From positions 485,879 to 549,878 of the forward strand of contig VXAI01000246.1 in assembly GCA_013399305.1 (NCBI GenBank): a stretch of 64,000 nucleotides of DNA, read 5' to 3'. Positions within the stretch are counted from its first letter, which is position 1, and each line of letters begins with the position of its first letter. The DNA is from Rostratula benghalensis. Its lineage: Eukaryota; Chordata; Aves; Charadriiformes; Rostratulidae. The translations under genes and the position numbers were made by a program. The notes under the pieces were generated by a model that saw only the letters and a list, made by a program, of their open reading frames with translations, was not told the origin of the DNA and made no database searches. Positions 35,051-45,990 of the stretch are shown here, piece by piece.

Positions 35051-35076
35051 CTGACAATAAAAATAATTATTTTAAA
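35041..35076 (+). other. Candidate microexon, 36 bp
   Basis: Follows a good acceptor (cttgatgcttcattattttgctag) and ends TTTAAA followed by GTAAGT. Twelve codons in a single open frame (IYMTDNKNNYFK); the other two frames stop. The size fits neuronal microexons, but no flanking exon is identified. Confidence 0.18.
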
Positions 35077-35250
35077 GTAAGTCACCGATCGTGAAGTCTC
35101 TGGATGCTGATAGTGAAGAATTAACTCTGCACTAATGAGGGTGCAATGTGCCATTAGTGTGGGTATGGAAGTGCACTGTAAGTCACTAGATAAAGCACAG
35201 GGGAGAGGCACAGAGGATGGGGAAAACAGCTGTACATTAGCACATCTGGA

Positions 35251-36060
35251 AAATGGAAATTCTTCCCAACAGAGGGAGGTTCAGAGCAAAGGATGGCAGG
35301 TGTTTCCCAGAGCCCCAAATGCCAACACTTTGTGATTTCAGACACATTCCTCTGTAGGTTTTGCTTGTCCTGGCTCAACCCAGGAGCTGGTACAAAAAGG
35401 AACTGTCTGGAGGAGAAATTGCTTCTGTGAATCACCTGGGCCTGGGTATTTGCACCCCTCGAAACTGTCCATGGAGCAGGAGCAGCTCTCTGCCTTTTGC
35501 AGGCAAAAAAATCCTGTATTTTCATCATAATGACACACTCACCTCCTGATTCTGTCCCTAATGTCGTGCCCCATCATCATGCACTCCTCATTGTACTGGA
35601 GCATAATCAAAATTCAAAGGGCTCAGATGAAGCTGATCGAAGATGGATGGGGAATGTTTTTCTCCCCTGACAATAGGCGTTGTTAAGGCTTTTGTGTGCA
35701 GCTCCTCGGCTTCTGAGAAATGAGCGTGTAATCTCCATCCTTACATGCAAAGGAAATGGAAAATCCATACAGGCCATTTAAAACCCTATAGATTCCAAAT
35801 GCTTTATTCCCCTGGGGGTGCTGAGCCAAGTGCTGGTCCCCTGCTGACAGCCGGGCTCCATGCTCCCCCCAAACGAGGGGCACCACGAGGGGTCCTGGGG
35901 GCGCCTGCAGCAGGGGGAATGCGTGTGTGCGTGATGGGGTCTCGCAGCTTGGAGGGGGGGCGATGGCTGATGGAACCAGTCTTAGAGAATCTAATGGGGC
36001 CCCCTGCCCTTACGCCTTGTGCAGGCTCCAATGCTGCTCGGGAGCAATCCAAAATCCTTT
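35251..36060. other. Mixed noncoding stretch
   Basis: Contains the minus-strand candidate exon at 35543-35595. The part 35800-36010 is GC-rich. Nothing else recognised. Confidence 0.4.
35543..35595 (-). other. Candidate minus-strand exon, 53 bp (or 90 bp)
   Basis: Ends ATCAGGAG followed by GTGAGT, a strong donor. The short form uses an acceptor ending tgctccag and has an open frame reading YNEECMMMGHDIRDRIR. A longer form, to 35632, uses the stronger tract cattccccatccatcttcgatcag but has stops in all frames. The peptide is not one I recognise. Confidence 0.2.
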
Positions 36061-36840
36061 GAAATGATCCTTTGATTTCAGTGGCCTTTCTTGAGGTGCA
36101 ACATTAAGCCCTGAAAGGTGAATGCTCTGAGCTGGTAACTGCTCACAGGCTGGGGATGGGATGGGAGATTTTTTTTTTTTCCTAACAGCTAGCATCTGTC
36201 AAAACCTCCAAAGTGCACGTTATAGGGTGGCTTTAATCTTCAAAAGAAACTGGTAAGTGGCACCATTTCACTCACCTGCTTAGGTAACAGGTAAATTGTT
36301 CTGGGCAAGAATATAGGTCTCAAATACAGAAAATTAATAAAAATTGAGGAAGAGAAAGAAATTTTTCATCCATTTGGTCATAACGATGGAATTGTTTATC
36401 GAAAATTAGAAAATAAAGTGGAAGGATCAACTCTTAAGACTTTTCCTATTGTTTTAGATAAGTAGCACAGAGTTTGCTTTTATTTAGATCAACATCATGC
36501 AACAAAGATAAAATAATTTTGCTTAATTTTAGAAGCCCCTTAATTTCTTCATTACTTTCCTAGCATTTCTCACCAGCACCACGGCCTTCAAGCCCAAGAC
36601 AGTTGCCTAAAGGCAAATTAGAGCCCGTGCTTCCTTTGTCTGCTTTAATGAGTGGCTGCCATTACCCTTGAGAAGCTTCCAGGACTGTGAGCTCTTAAAT
36701 GCCTGCTTTCAATAAGGAAGATATAATTTTAGTTTTTAATGGTTAAAGATTAATTACACAGTAGCCCCTCGGCAGATCCTCTGCTTCCTTCCCCACGTTT
36801 GGTGCTTCAAAATAGTTCAGGCAGGGGGTGATGCTGGCTC
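36061..36840. other. AT-rich block, candidate conserved element with candidate exon
   Basis: A long AT-rich, repeat-free block. It holds the plus-strand candidate exon 36189-36252, and on the minus strand a perfect donor (CAG then GTGAGT) at 36275/36276. Many TAAT and ATTA cores follow ('gaaaattaataaaaattgag'). Confidence 0.35.
36189..36252 (+). other. Candidate exon, 64 bp, strong splice sites
   Basis: Preceded by fourteen T then CCTAACAG (acceptor with a long tract, AG at 36187-36188) and ends GAAACTG followed by GTAAGT. One frame is open (reading SICQNLQSARYRVALIFKRN); the other two stop. It sits inside an AT-rich block, so both sequence and signals could be under constraint. The peptide is unrecognised. 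It might be an alternative coding exon, a noncoding-RNA exon or a chance pseudo-exon. Confidence 0.27.
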
Positions 36841-37029
36841 TCGTTGTCCCCCCCTAAAACATCCTGGGGGTCCCTCCTCCGGGCACAGGAGAGGCCAGGT
36901 TTGTCCTTGTGCAGCAGGATGCTAGGGCTCTGTTTTCCCTGGCGGTTTTCAAATCTCCCAAATGATGCTGTATTTTTCCCTCCCTTCCCCCTCTGGTCCC
37001 AACTGCGTGACAAAACCCCAGCAGTTTGA

Positions 37030-37380
37030 GCTCCGGGCTCATGCGGATTTCACAAGGCAAATAATCCATGTTAAAACACGTCAACAAGATGTGCGTTAAT
37101 AGAAGCTATTTTAATGTTTAAGATGGTGCATTTTTTAACAGTTATTTTAAAAATAATAACGCTTTGCGTTTGGCAACCTTCAGATCACTCCTGGATACAC
37201 ACATTTGCCACTGGTTGATTGATTTCAGCAATTCCACTATTATAGCAAACCCCGGACATTCACATCCTATTCCCCGCCTGTTTGTGGCATGAAGAAAGCA
37301 ACTTCAATTTAAAAAATAATTTTCTTTCATGACTGACCAGCTGCAAAGAAATATTTTAAATCAAAATAATGAAGTTCCTA
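37030..37380. other. AT-rich block, candidate conserved element
   Basis: Repeat-free. It contains TTGATTGATTT at about 37215-37225 (PBX/HOX-type TGATTGAT) and 'ttattttaaaaataataacg'. No coding signal. Confidence 0.33.
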
Positions 37381-38850
37381 CTAGTGGGTTCTCTCTCCTG
37401 TGCCTTTGGTGAGAAAGTCAAGGAGTTTCCACTGGCCTCTCCCTGTGTCTCCTGGCACCCATGGACCCTCTCCCCATTTTCCTGGGCACCCAAGTACCCT
37501 CTCCCCATGTTTGCTGCCAGGATTTTGGCCGAACGTGGGACCAGCACAGGCTCTGGGGCTGGTGCTGGGATGGGAACAGGGTTTTCTGGAGCAAACTGGG
37601 AGTCCTCCTGCCTTGGGTAATGAATTGTTAGAAGGAAGAGATCCTGGAAACCCTCAGTGCTGTGACCTTCCCCCTCCAGCTGTGAGAGCAATTAAGTGTC
37701 TGTTCAAAGCAGCGGATCCTTCTCAAGGACTGTTTTACTGGTCATAATAACAGTCATTGGGAAAGAGAGGGGGAGAGACACCACAGGGCTGCTGAGTCAC
37801 ACCAGATAATTGTTCTCACTCTGACTGGAAAGGACTAAAGGACTCCCAGTTTCCTGAGATCCAAGGCATCAGCCCCCAAGACCCCCACAGCTGCAGTTGC
37901 CACCACCCCAGGGCCTTGCTGGTTCCATTCCTGCCGTGGGGATGCTGTGCCAAAGGAAGGACCCGTTGGGTTTCTTCCTGCGAAGCACTGGGACCCCCAG
38001 AGCACAGGAGGACTCAGGGGCAGGCAGGGACACGGCAGAGGGACAGTGGCTGGATGCGGGCACAGTCACCTCCTGGTGAGGGAGCGATGGCTCTCGGGGA
38101 GCTGCACCCCCCAGCTGAGCTCCAGCTCCGTGAAAACAGTGTTCTCTGAAATTTGTGCAGGGGGAAAATGTTACTGCTCCGTCTGGGGAAAAGCAGCCAA
38201 CTGGAAGAAAAGACTGTTGGTTTCTGCAGTAAGACTAGTCAGTCTTCAGGGCTTTCACACCTTCTGCCTTTTCTTTCCTGGGAAATGGTGTCACAAAGCC
38301 TGCAGCCCCCGTGGACTCACCATTCTGCCCGTGGATGAATTTATGGAGGCAGCTGAACCCCCCCAGCAGAGCTGTCCTGGTGGGAGCTCTGTGGGATGTC
38401 CCCAGGGTGGCCACAGCCGTGGCTCCCCAGCCTGGTACGGCGAGCAGTCAGAGTTGTGACAGCCTCGTCCAGGGGAAAACGCTCCATACGGTGCAAAAGG
38501 CTAAAAATAGGGAACATTTTTCCATCTGGTCTGCTCGTGTTAAGAGCAGGGAAAGCAAACGAGGCATAAACGGCTCTGTCTGTGCTGAGGTGACAGGGCA
38601 GGGGGAGGGAAGGGACGGAGCCCTGTCCCCTCCTGGGGATGTGGTGCTCAGTGGGATGCGCTGCCAGCCCCGAGAAACCATTTCAGGGGTGTCACCACGC
38701 TGGCCCCCGAGGTCTTGTGAATGAAAGGGGCCAGTGGCCGAGCCCCTGGGCCAGCTGCACCAATGGCCCTCGTGGTGACTGTGCCCTCCGGTCCTTCCCA
38801 GCCATCTCTGGAAGGGGTGGACGGGGTGAGATTGGCAAATACCTGGAGCC
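37381..38850. other. GC-rich noncoding stretch
   Basis: A 24-bp imperfect tandem duplication lies at 37454-37477 and 37485-37508 (31-bp period). Overlapping frames up to 170 codons are unrecognised. Confidence 0.4.
37454..37508 (+). repeat. Imperfect tandem duplication, 31-bp period
   Basis: GGCACCCATGGACCCTCTCC... recurs as GGCACCCAAGTACCCTCTCC... 31 bp later. Two copies only. Confidence 0.8.
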
Positions 38851-39840
38851 GTGGGAGAAGCAGAGTAATAGATGTGATTATTTTTATGAATGATAGGCAG
38901 GAGCCTTGCCTTCCATGGGTAAAACTATATAATATACCAATTCCTCACAAACCCACCAAATAAATCTACATTCTGTATACAACTTAATTTCGACTTCATA
39001 GCTCAAATGTATGTGTTTATTCCTGGGAGTAAGCACTATTTGTAGTTTCCAGTACAATGCAGCTCATATTTTTTTCACACCTCTCGGAGCAGGTGACAGC
39101 TTGCTTGCAAAGTCTAATTCATTCTCACACGGTGCACAAAGCTGTGTTTTTAATGCACGTGCACATAACACATCAAAATAAGACTGGGGGCAGGAGGAGC
39201 TGTCCCCAACCCCAAAACACCCTCTGCTGCGTCCCAAAAGAAGGAGGGAGGCCGTGCAGCAATCGGCCCAGCGCTTGCAGTGACAGGAGACCTCGCTCTA
39301 TAATTTCCTCTTGGACAGAGCCCCTTTTTTACTTAATTGCAGGAAGGATTGTTATGCTAATTGCTATTTTTGCATCGAGTTAATTCTGCAGCGTTGGACG
39401 TCTAAATTAAGCTCCCCGCGCTGGGCGGCCCTGACGGGTGCTGGGGGGATGCTCCTTTGGCTCGCAGGGATCCACCCCCTGTTTCCCTCCTGGGCACTGT
39501 CACCCAGCATCTCCCAGTATCTGCCCACTGGTCCCACTGTCCCCAATCCCCATAGTGACAGAGCTGGGTTCTGGCCCCATCTGATGCAGGGAGCCGAGGC
39601 CTGGGATTCCAGATCGGCGCGGGGCGGTCTTTGAAACCCCTTAAGCTGTAATATTCTTTGATGTGCTGTAATTGCATTTAGTCAAGTTTTAGGTGTATTT
39701 TAACGGTATTGATTGTTAATAACAAAGCTGTGGCTGCTTAATGCCGAACGATGATTCATTGTCAGTGGGAGCAGAAAGTCCGGGGGCAAAGTATTATTTC
39801 TGACATACAGTAATTTCTCCTTGCAGGATTTTTTTAATTT
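38851..39840. other. Alternating AT-rich and GC-rich noncoding stretch
   Basis: AT-rich at 38870-39060 and 39640-39840, GC-rich at 39400-39630. The second AT-rich part has 'tgtaattgcatttagtc' and 'ggtattgattgttaataac'. No gene recognised. Confidence 0.35.
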
Positions 39841-40300
39841 TCTTTTTCAGTCTTCCAGAGGCCGATGAGCGGGTGGGTTCCTGCGAGCATCGGGCTGTGT
39901 GTGCCCACAGCAGTGAGAGCAATGGGGGGCTGCAGACCCCCACTGTCCCCCCACCGGGATCCAGGCACTGGCTCCTCCAGGAGCTGGGAATCTGTCTGGA
40001 GCTGGAGCAGCTTTAACAGGAAAATGTCATGGAAAAGGGACTGACTGGGACCTGTGAGGGTGGGAGCTGTAGGAAAGGGGAAGGAGAGTGGGGTGGGCTG
40101 CTCAGACCCGGGAAGGGACTTTGTGATTTTAGTGGGAAACCCAAGGAAGCAGAGGCTGGGAAGAGAGGTCCTGGCATCACGTGCTGGGGATGGTGTTGGG
40201 CTCCTGAGCTTTGGCCATGGAACACTGATGACAGAGATGTACAGACCTTCCACGTCCCCTCTGAGGTGCGATGGGTGAGGCCTCCTGGGGACTTGTCACC
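39841..40300. other. GC-rich noncoding stretch
   Basis: Overlapping frames on both strands with no product recognised. Confidence 0.4.
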
Positions 40301-40930
40301 TAAACAATATTAATGACAAACTGGTAGTTCCCTCCTCCCACATTTCCCTATAAATGTTCCCTTTATTGGTTAATCCTCGCTGTTAACAAAATAGATGTTT
40401 CTGATCAGGTTTTAGTTTGCAGCTAACTTATGTGCATTGCAAAGTGTATGGAAGTGTACTATACTTTTTAAAATTAGATTATTATTTTTTTTTTGTGATA
40501 AGCCATTCAGCTGTAAATGCCTTTCAGTCACACTGTGATGATGAAAGAGCCTGAGCCACCATATTACTTTAAGTAATCAGGCTTGAGGCTAAAGGTAGCT
40601 TTCTTTTTAGCTGACAAACAGAAGGAATAAATAACCTGGACACTAAAAGTTGCATTAGGCAAATAAACATTTCCACGAGAATTATGTGTGACATTCAAGG
40701 CAAGCCAAATAAACCTTGACTTATGGAAAGCTATCAAACCTCTTGGAGAATTAAATAAGGGAAAATCATTATGTAGCGTTCTCAGCAGCTATTAAAGACT
40801 GTCTGTTCTTTCAGGCACTACTGTAAATAAGGTGTGTTTGTAACCCAGCACGCCCCGTATTCATCTCGTACCTGGTTCTGAGCATAACGAGCAATTCAGT
40901 TTCATTTGAAATGCCTTTTAATCAAGGAGA
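40301..40930. other. AT-rich block, candidate conserved element
   Basis: One of the cleanest AT-rich, CpG-poor, repeat-free blocks. It has a T run near 40486, 'aaaattagattattatttt', 'ctttaagtaatcagg' and 'gagaattaaataagg'. No coding frame. Confidence 0.38.
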
Positions 40931-42100
40931 AAGGCGTTTTCCCGTAGCTCTGCCCCCTTGTGAGTGCCAGTGAGCTGTGGGGGGCCTGTCCCCATGGGAC
41001 TGTTCACCCCCAGCCCCGAGCCAGGTCTTGGCTGGGGTCCCTCACCCCGTGTTCCAGCTCCTTTTGTGGAGCTCTGCCCCGATGGCCGTGCTGGCTTCCC
41101 CACAGGGCTCTGCAGGACTGACCCCTCCACCCCCAAACCCAGGGTGTTGGGGGGTAAAGCCAAAAGGTTCACGTTGAGGGGAAGGGGTGGGGGGGTGTTT
41201 AGCTCCGTGTGACAGATGCAGCCCCTCTGGTTTTCATTGAACCCTCGAAGGATGAGATGCGGTGGCAGCTCTGCGCTGTCGAGACGGGGTCTGTGGCTTC
41301 AGCCACAGTCCCCCATCCCCCAGGAGGGAGGGTGGTTATTTCATGTGTAGCTCTGGGCTACCTGGAGATTGTGGGTACGATGGAGATTTCACTCCAGGAC
41401 TTGGCACAAAGATGATTCTGGTGGTAATAATAATATCTGCCAATCGCACAGCCCTGCGCGGAGCAGAAATAGCCACGCTCAGAGCCCATCGCTCTCTGCT
41501 GCGGCAGCAGATTGTGCAGGCCAAGCTGGGTACACGGGGAAACAGTTTCAGAAACAGCTTCAGCTCAGAACTCAAACACAGTTTCTGAGACCAGCAAACG
41601 TAGTTTTGCGGAAATTACAAAAGTCAACACGACAAAAATGGCAGCCAGCACTGCAGTCAGGAGGCTGCTGCAGCTCCGGAGGCAAAGCCCCTCTTTTCCA
41701 CTATTCTCAAACTTTTCTGCCAGTGTTTTAAGTGCTGGTAAAAACTTGGCAGAGGCAGGATCCACCCAGGCAGCAGTTTGCGGGGGCTGCAGTTCTCGGG
41801 CTCCCTGCAGCCCAGCTCACACCGGCCCATGGAGCTGGAGCTCTGCAATCAGTGCTCTCCACCGGTCCCTTTGGGGCTGCTCTGCTCTCTCACAGCCCTT
41901 CCTCGTTATGCAGAGAAACCCCTAATTCTTTTAGATTTCAATGCATTCACTTTATCCTGTAGATGAGCGGTAGGGAATGTGCTGCTGGGGGTGTGTGTGT
42001 TACACACCAGCTCCTCCAGCCCCTGCTCCTGGGGGGATCCCCCCAGATCCAGCTGGAACACCTTGCCAGGACCCCCCCAGCAGCAGAGACTTGTTTTGGG
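40931..42100. other. GC-rich noncoding stretch
   Basis: Overlapping frames up to 137 codons, none recognised. No splice-bounded exon stood out. Confidence 0.4.
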
Positions 42101-42590
42101 GGTCTGGCTCCATTGCTTTTGTCTTTCCTGTGGTTTCACTTTTTAGTAAAACAGCTCCTTTCTTAATTCTGATTCTAAGTAGTTAATGAAATGACTTAAA
42201 GGTGATGGCAACTTCCAGCAAAGCGAGCACCCCCGGGGGGGCGGCTGTGGCAGAAAACCACCTTAATGTTCGGTTCAAGCAGCAAACATTACAGTTTTCA
42301 ATTTAGCAGATGATAGTTGTGGTTAGTTATCTGTCATATGTGCAATACCACGCTTGCTGGGTGGTTTCTCTCATCAGCAGCGTTTTGCCAGTTACAAAAA
42401 AAAAAAAAGGTCATTTTTCTCTGAGAGCACTTTCTATTTACTGATCCAGTGAAGCAGTGTTGGGATCAAAAATCACGTTCTGAAAAGTAATTGATATAAT
42501 CAGCTACTCAGGGCTCCGTGTTCACAAGAAAACTTTTCTCTGGCAAGCTGCAGGAGGCTCAGCAAGGCCGTGTTAAATTAATGGGAGTTT
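42101..42590. other. AT-moderate block, candidate conserved element
   Basis: Repeat-free except for an A run at about 42397-42408. It contains 'tttcaatttagcagatgata'. No frame. Confidence 0.28.
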
Positions 42591-42742
42591 AGCCCCGAGC
42601 AGAGGAGCATCAGGAGGAGTTCCCTCTCCACTGCCTGCTCCTTTGGGTGATGTTTCCTCAGGCATTTCTGGAGTCAGTGCCCTCCTGCCTGCCCACTCAC
42701 TGCCTCTCAGAGTGATGGAAGAATTCGTCCTCTCCTGTGTAG

Positions 42743-42921
42743 AAGTCAGCCCTTGGGGTTTCTGACGTCCTCCCACAGTGTCTGGGCTCCAGCCCTCGGG
42801 GTAGCAGCCCGAGACATCTGCAGGCAGCCCCTCTCCTCCCGTTCCCCCACCCTGGAAGGAGCTCCAGCCCCAAATGCGGGGTACAGAGCCCACCCTGCCC
42901 CGGAGCTCCTGGCATCCCCAG
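42743..42921 (+). other. Candidate exon, 179 bp
   Basis: Follows ttcgtcctctcctgtgtag (acceptor AG at 42741-42742) and ends CCCCAG followed by GTAGGA. One frame is open through it, within a longer open frame of 144 codons (42753-43184). No recognised domain; low-complexity proline and alanine content. Confidence 0.15.
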
Positions 42922-43019
42922 GTAGGATACCCCTGAGAACTGGCCACCCGATGCACTTCAAAGGCTCGGATCAAGGCAGCACTGGGTTCACTGGTTCAAA
43001 ACCCAAGCAAGAAAATGAG

Positions 43020-43110
43020 AGCAGCCCCAGAGCGCGCAGCAGAAATCCCCGCAGCGTCCCTGCAGCGCGCAGGTCCCCGCGGTACCGGGGCCCCGGGGAC
43101 GTGAGTCTCC
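43020..43110 (+). promoter_or_regulatory. Short CpG-dense patch ending in a splice donor word
   Basis: About ten CpG dinucleotides in 90 bp, with GAC followed by GTGAGT at 43101. This could be a small CpG promoter with a first exon, but the patch is short. Confidence 0.18.
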
Positions 43111-43570
43111 CAGGGAAACCTCGGGCTGTGAACTGTGGTGGCGCCTTGTGTGACTTGCCACTGGGGAAAGGGCAAGGAGGCTGAGTGGAAATGTCAACGG
43201 AGGGAGCTCCAAGGAGGGAATACTGCAGGAAGGCGCTGCGGAGCGTTAAACAGGCCGAGCTGTCACCTTCGCCTGCTCCTCGCCGCAGCCATCACTCTCC
43301 AAAACACACCCTGAAGGGGCAGAGGTGGGCAGCGAGGGTATTTCAAACGCACTGGGGGCTCTGAAACGGGGCAGGAGAAGGGCAGGGGATGCAGCAGAGC
43401 TGTGGAAGGGGAGAAGGTGGCTCCTGCTCTGAATTGTCCCCGTGCACCATCAGCTTTGGCTCATGCCAGAGCTCCCAAAATCCTTTCCCTGACTCCTCAC
43501 ACCGTGCCGTGCTCTGGCAGGGCACCGGGGGTGCCGGCCTGATAGCAATTTATTTCCCCCATGTGAGGGG

Positions 43571-44030
43571 TGGAAAGGTTCTGTGCTGCGAAACTCTGCT
43601 CTAGAGATCACATTAAATTAATCAATTAGGAAAAACGAGCTGTGTGATGTAAAATGTCCTTGCTCCATGCAAGTCTTTTGAACTATTAGTTCTCTTGAGG
43701 AGATTAATTATGAGCGTAGAGAGCTAATGCCCTTTTAATGGAATCAGTTACTCGGTGTTAAGGAGTGCTGGGCACCTCAGCATTAGATATTCATTGTGTA
43801 AGTCCCAGATCAAACAGGAGAGGATGAGGCTGATCAAGGAAGGGCTCTTCACTCTCCCAGAGCCCAGCTCCACGTGCTGATCCCACGCAAGGCAGGGGCT
43901 GGGGAGTCGCTTTAATTGTCTCCTCTGAACGTGTGATTCCAGAAACTGGCTTTTAACCTGCAGTAAAAAGGGCTGTTTACAAAGTGCATACATTTGCATC
44001 TCAACTAACTCTCCTCCCCTTAATGAAACT
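43571..44030. other. AT-rich block with POU octamer
   Basis: Has 'cacattaaattaatcaatta' at 43609-43628, very dense in homeodomain cores, and a perfect octamer ATTTGCAT at 43992-43999. Repeat-free. Confidence 0.35.
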
Positions 44031-44480
44031 TGGAGAGAGCACTTGGCTGCTGCTGCCGCTGGGCTGCAGGCAGATTCCTGCCGGCTCTTGCGCAGCTTTC
44101 TCTGCCTCTGCCTTCCCCTTCCGACTCAGAGTCGGCAGGTTTTTTAGTGCCCCTGGGTTTAGGTGCCCGTTCCAAGGTAGTGAAGGCCTGAGATCGTGCA
44201 GCTTCCACCAGCCTCATGGGATGATTAAGGGTGCGATGTGCAGGCGTTCTCCGCACCGAGAGCAGATCCACTCGCCCAGCAGCAAATTGCAAATGGGAAG
44301 TTGAAGGAAACAGTCTCTGAAATATTTCTGAGAGGGAAGAGGAGGCTCTTTCCAGGATATTTGGAGGCCCTCTAGGACACTTTCAGAAAGGCCCCCTTTG
44401 AGCAAGAAGACGTGATTAGTTGGGGTGGTGATGGGAGAGGGAAAAGAAGGGCCGTTAGCTGGGGAATCTGATTAAAGTAC
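44031..44480. other. GC-moderate noncoding stretch
   Basis: Nothing recognised beyond short overlapping frames. Confidence 0.4.
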
Positions 44481-45000
44481 CACCTCTCTTGGTGTGCTGC
44501 ACCTCACTTTGCAGCCTGGCCCAAAACACAGGCTTCCTAGTGAGTCAATACATGGTTTTTTGCAAGCCCATCCACTCAGACTTATCAATTATGGATCTAA
44601 CTGGTAGCACAGCTTTCTCTGTGTGGCAGCCAGACCTATCTCCAATGTTATTCTTTTTCCATGGTAGAAACAAAACATTTGCTAAACTGAAGAACATTCA
44701 TTAGCACAGGATGGAAATGACCCAGTATTTTGGTTTCCCACTTGCCTAATTAGTTTTTGCAGATTAGCAAGTAGAACAGCTGAACAATCAATTGGACATA
44801 TTAATCAGGCCTATTTTGGAAGCTCTAAATAGAGAATATGTTTCGTCTCTTCTTTCATTTAGGATATAATGGCTTGTAAATGGACACACACAACATAAAT
44901 TACATCCTTTAACAAGAAGAAAGGAGAAAATGGTGAAGTCTAAATAAGGAAAGCTGGATCATTTACTGGCAATTCAGTGGGCTCCGTCCTCTCAAGCGTG
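44481..45000. other. AT-rich block, candidate enhancer
   Basis: Contains the motif cluster at 44745-44835: CAGCTG E-box (44777-44782), AACAAT SOX-type word (44783-44788), CAATTG (44789-44794), TTAATCA, and a perfect SRF CArG box CCTATTTTGG (44810-44819). No coding frame. Confidence 0.4.
44810..44819 (+). promoter_or_regulatory. CArG box (SRF-type site)
   Basis: CCTATTTTGG fits CC(A/T)6GG exactly. SRF binds such sites in muscle and immediate-early enhancers. It lies 28 bp from a CAGCTG E-box. Confidence 0.35.
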
Positions 45001-45690
45001 TGAATGAGGGACATGAAGCCCCAGTCCCATCACATCCATCCTCCCTTTCCTCCCTTAACACACCAGTGAGGGCTGGGCAGATCCAAGAGCTTCATCTCCA
45101 TCTCAGGAATATGAAAAGTGGCAGGGAAAAGACCCAGCAGGGGAACAAGAGAGGCTTGATGGGAATGGGATGTTTGGATGACCATACCATGAGCAGTATC
45201 CCAGCAGAAATATTCAGGTCTGCATCTCCACCATGGAATGCCTTGAGCTCTGCACAGGAATGAATTTCTGTGGGGGGATCCCAGCTAGATCTGCTCCCAC
45301 CTCCTTTCATGGATGCTGGGTGATGTGCAGGCACGGCCTGTGTCTGTGATGTGTTTCTTAGAAACACCACTAGTACGATGGCCAGGTTCCAAGTGGGGAG
45401 GAGGTTTGGGATACTTTGTTCTGCATGTGGTCATGGCACCAGCAGAGACTTCTTTAAGTGGCAGAATGGATGAGCCCAGTGGTCATTGTGCAACTCAAAG
45501 CACAAGTTAAGAGTGAGGTCCTCATCTTAGGCAGGAGGGAGGAGAAGCAGACGGTGACTGTGCCCGCAGCCACCAGGAGAGCTCGGGCAATCAAAGCAGC
45601 AAGGTCAGACAAGAGAAAGGTCTTTTGTAGCCAAAAAAACCCTCTTCTATCTGATCCTGAATGCTGCAGCTTACTAATATCTGAGCGGTG
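45001..45690. other. GC-moderate noncoding stretch
   Basis: No gene or repeat recognised. Confidence 0.4.
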
Positions 45691-45990
45691 ATGCTGTATG
45701 TAGGTGTGAGGCAGACATATAGGTACATTTGATACATTATTCCTCCTCGCAAAGGTTCAATAAAAAATGTGTGGGCTGTTGCAAATTATTTCTACCATCC
45801 TTCTTGCAATGAAGTTAACAGCTGACTGCGTTCAAATGCATCAGTTGTATAAATTCATAGGGCATTTTCATGTTTCAATCTAGTTATGTATTTCTAGTTG
45901 ACCAAACATGTTCAAATTACCATTAACTGCAATCCTATCACTTGGTTCACTGAGCAGAAAGGCAATATCTGCGTTTTAACCATTGCAGGA
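45691..45990. other. AT-rich block, candidate conserved element
   Basis: Repeat-free and CpG-poor, with 'gttgcaaattatttctacc' and 'ttcaaattaccattaactgc'. No coding signal. Confidence 0.3.

Larger units (their letters stand above)
34881..35250. other. AT-rich block, candidate conserved element
   Basis: A markedly AT-rich, repeat-free block with POU- and homeodomain-like words ('cttgcatatttattatttcc'). Splice-like signals occur on both strands (plus 35041-35076; minus 34979-35050) and overlap. Confidence 0.35.
42591..43570. other. GC-rich, CpG-patchy noncoding stretch
   Basis: A short CpG-dense patch lies at about 43020-43110 and ends in a GTGAGT donor word at 43101. The candidate exon 42743-42921 is upstream on the same strand. 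Confidence 0.4.

Noticed and set aside
36276..36300. 25-bp minus-strand segment with perfect donor
   Set aside because: The only nearby acceptor gives an exon too short to credit without RNA evidence; the donor itself is kept as part of the 36.2 kb finding.
38075..38080. Donor word CTG then GTGAGG
   Set aside because: No acceptor with a convincing pyrimidine tract within a plausible exon length upstream.
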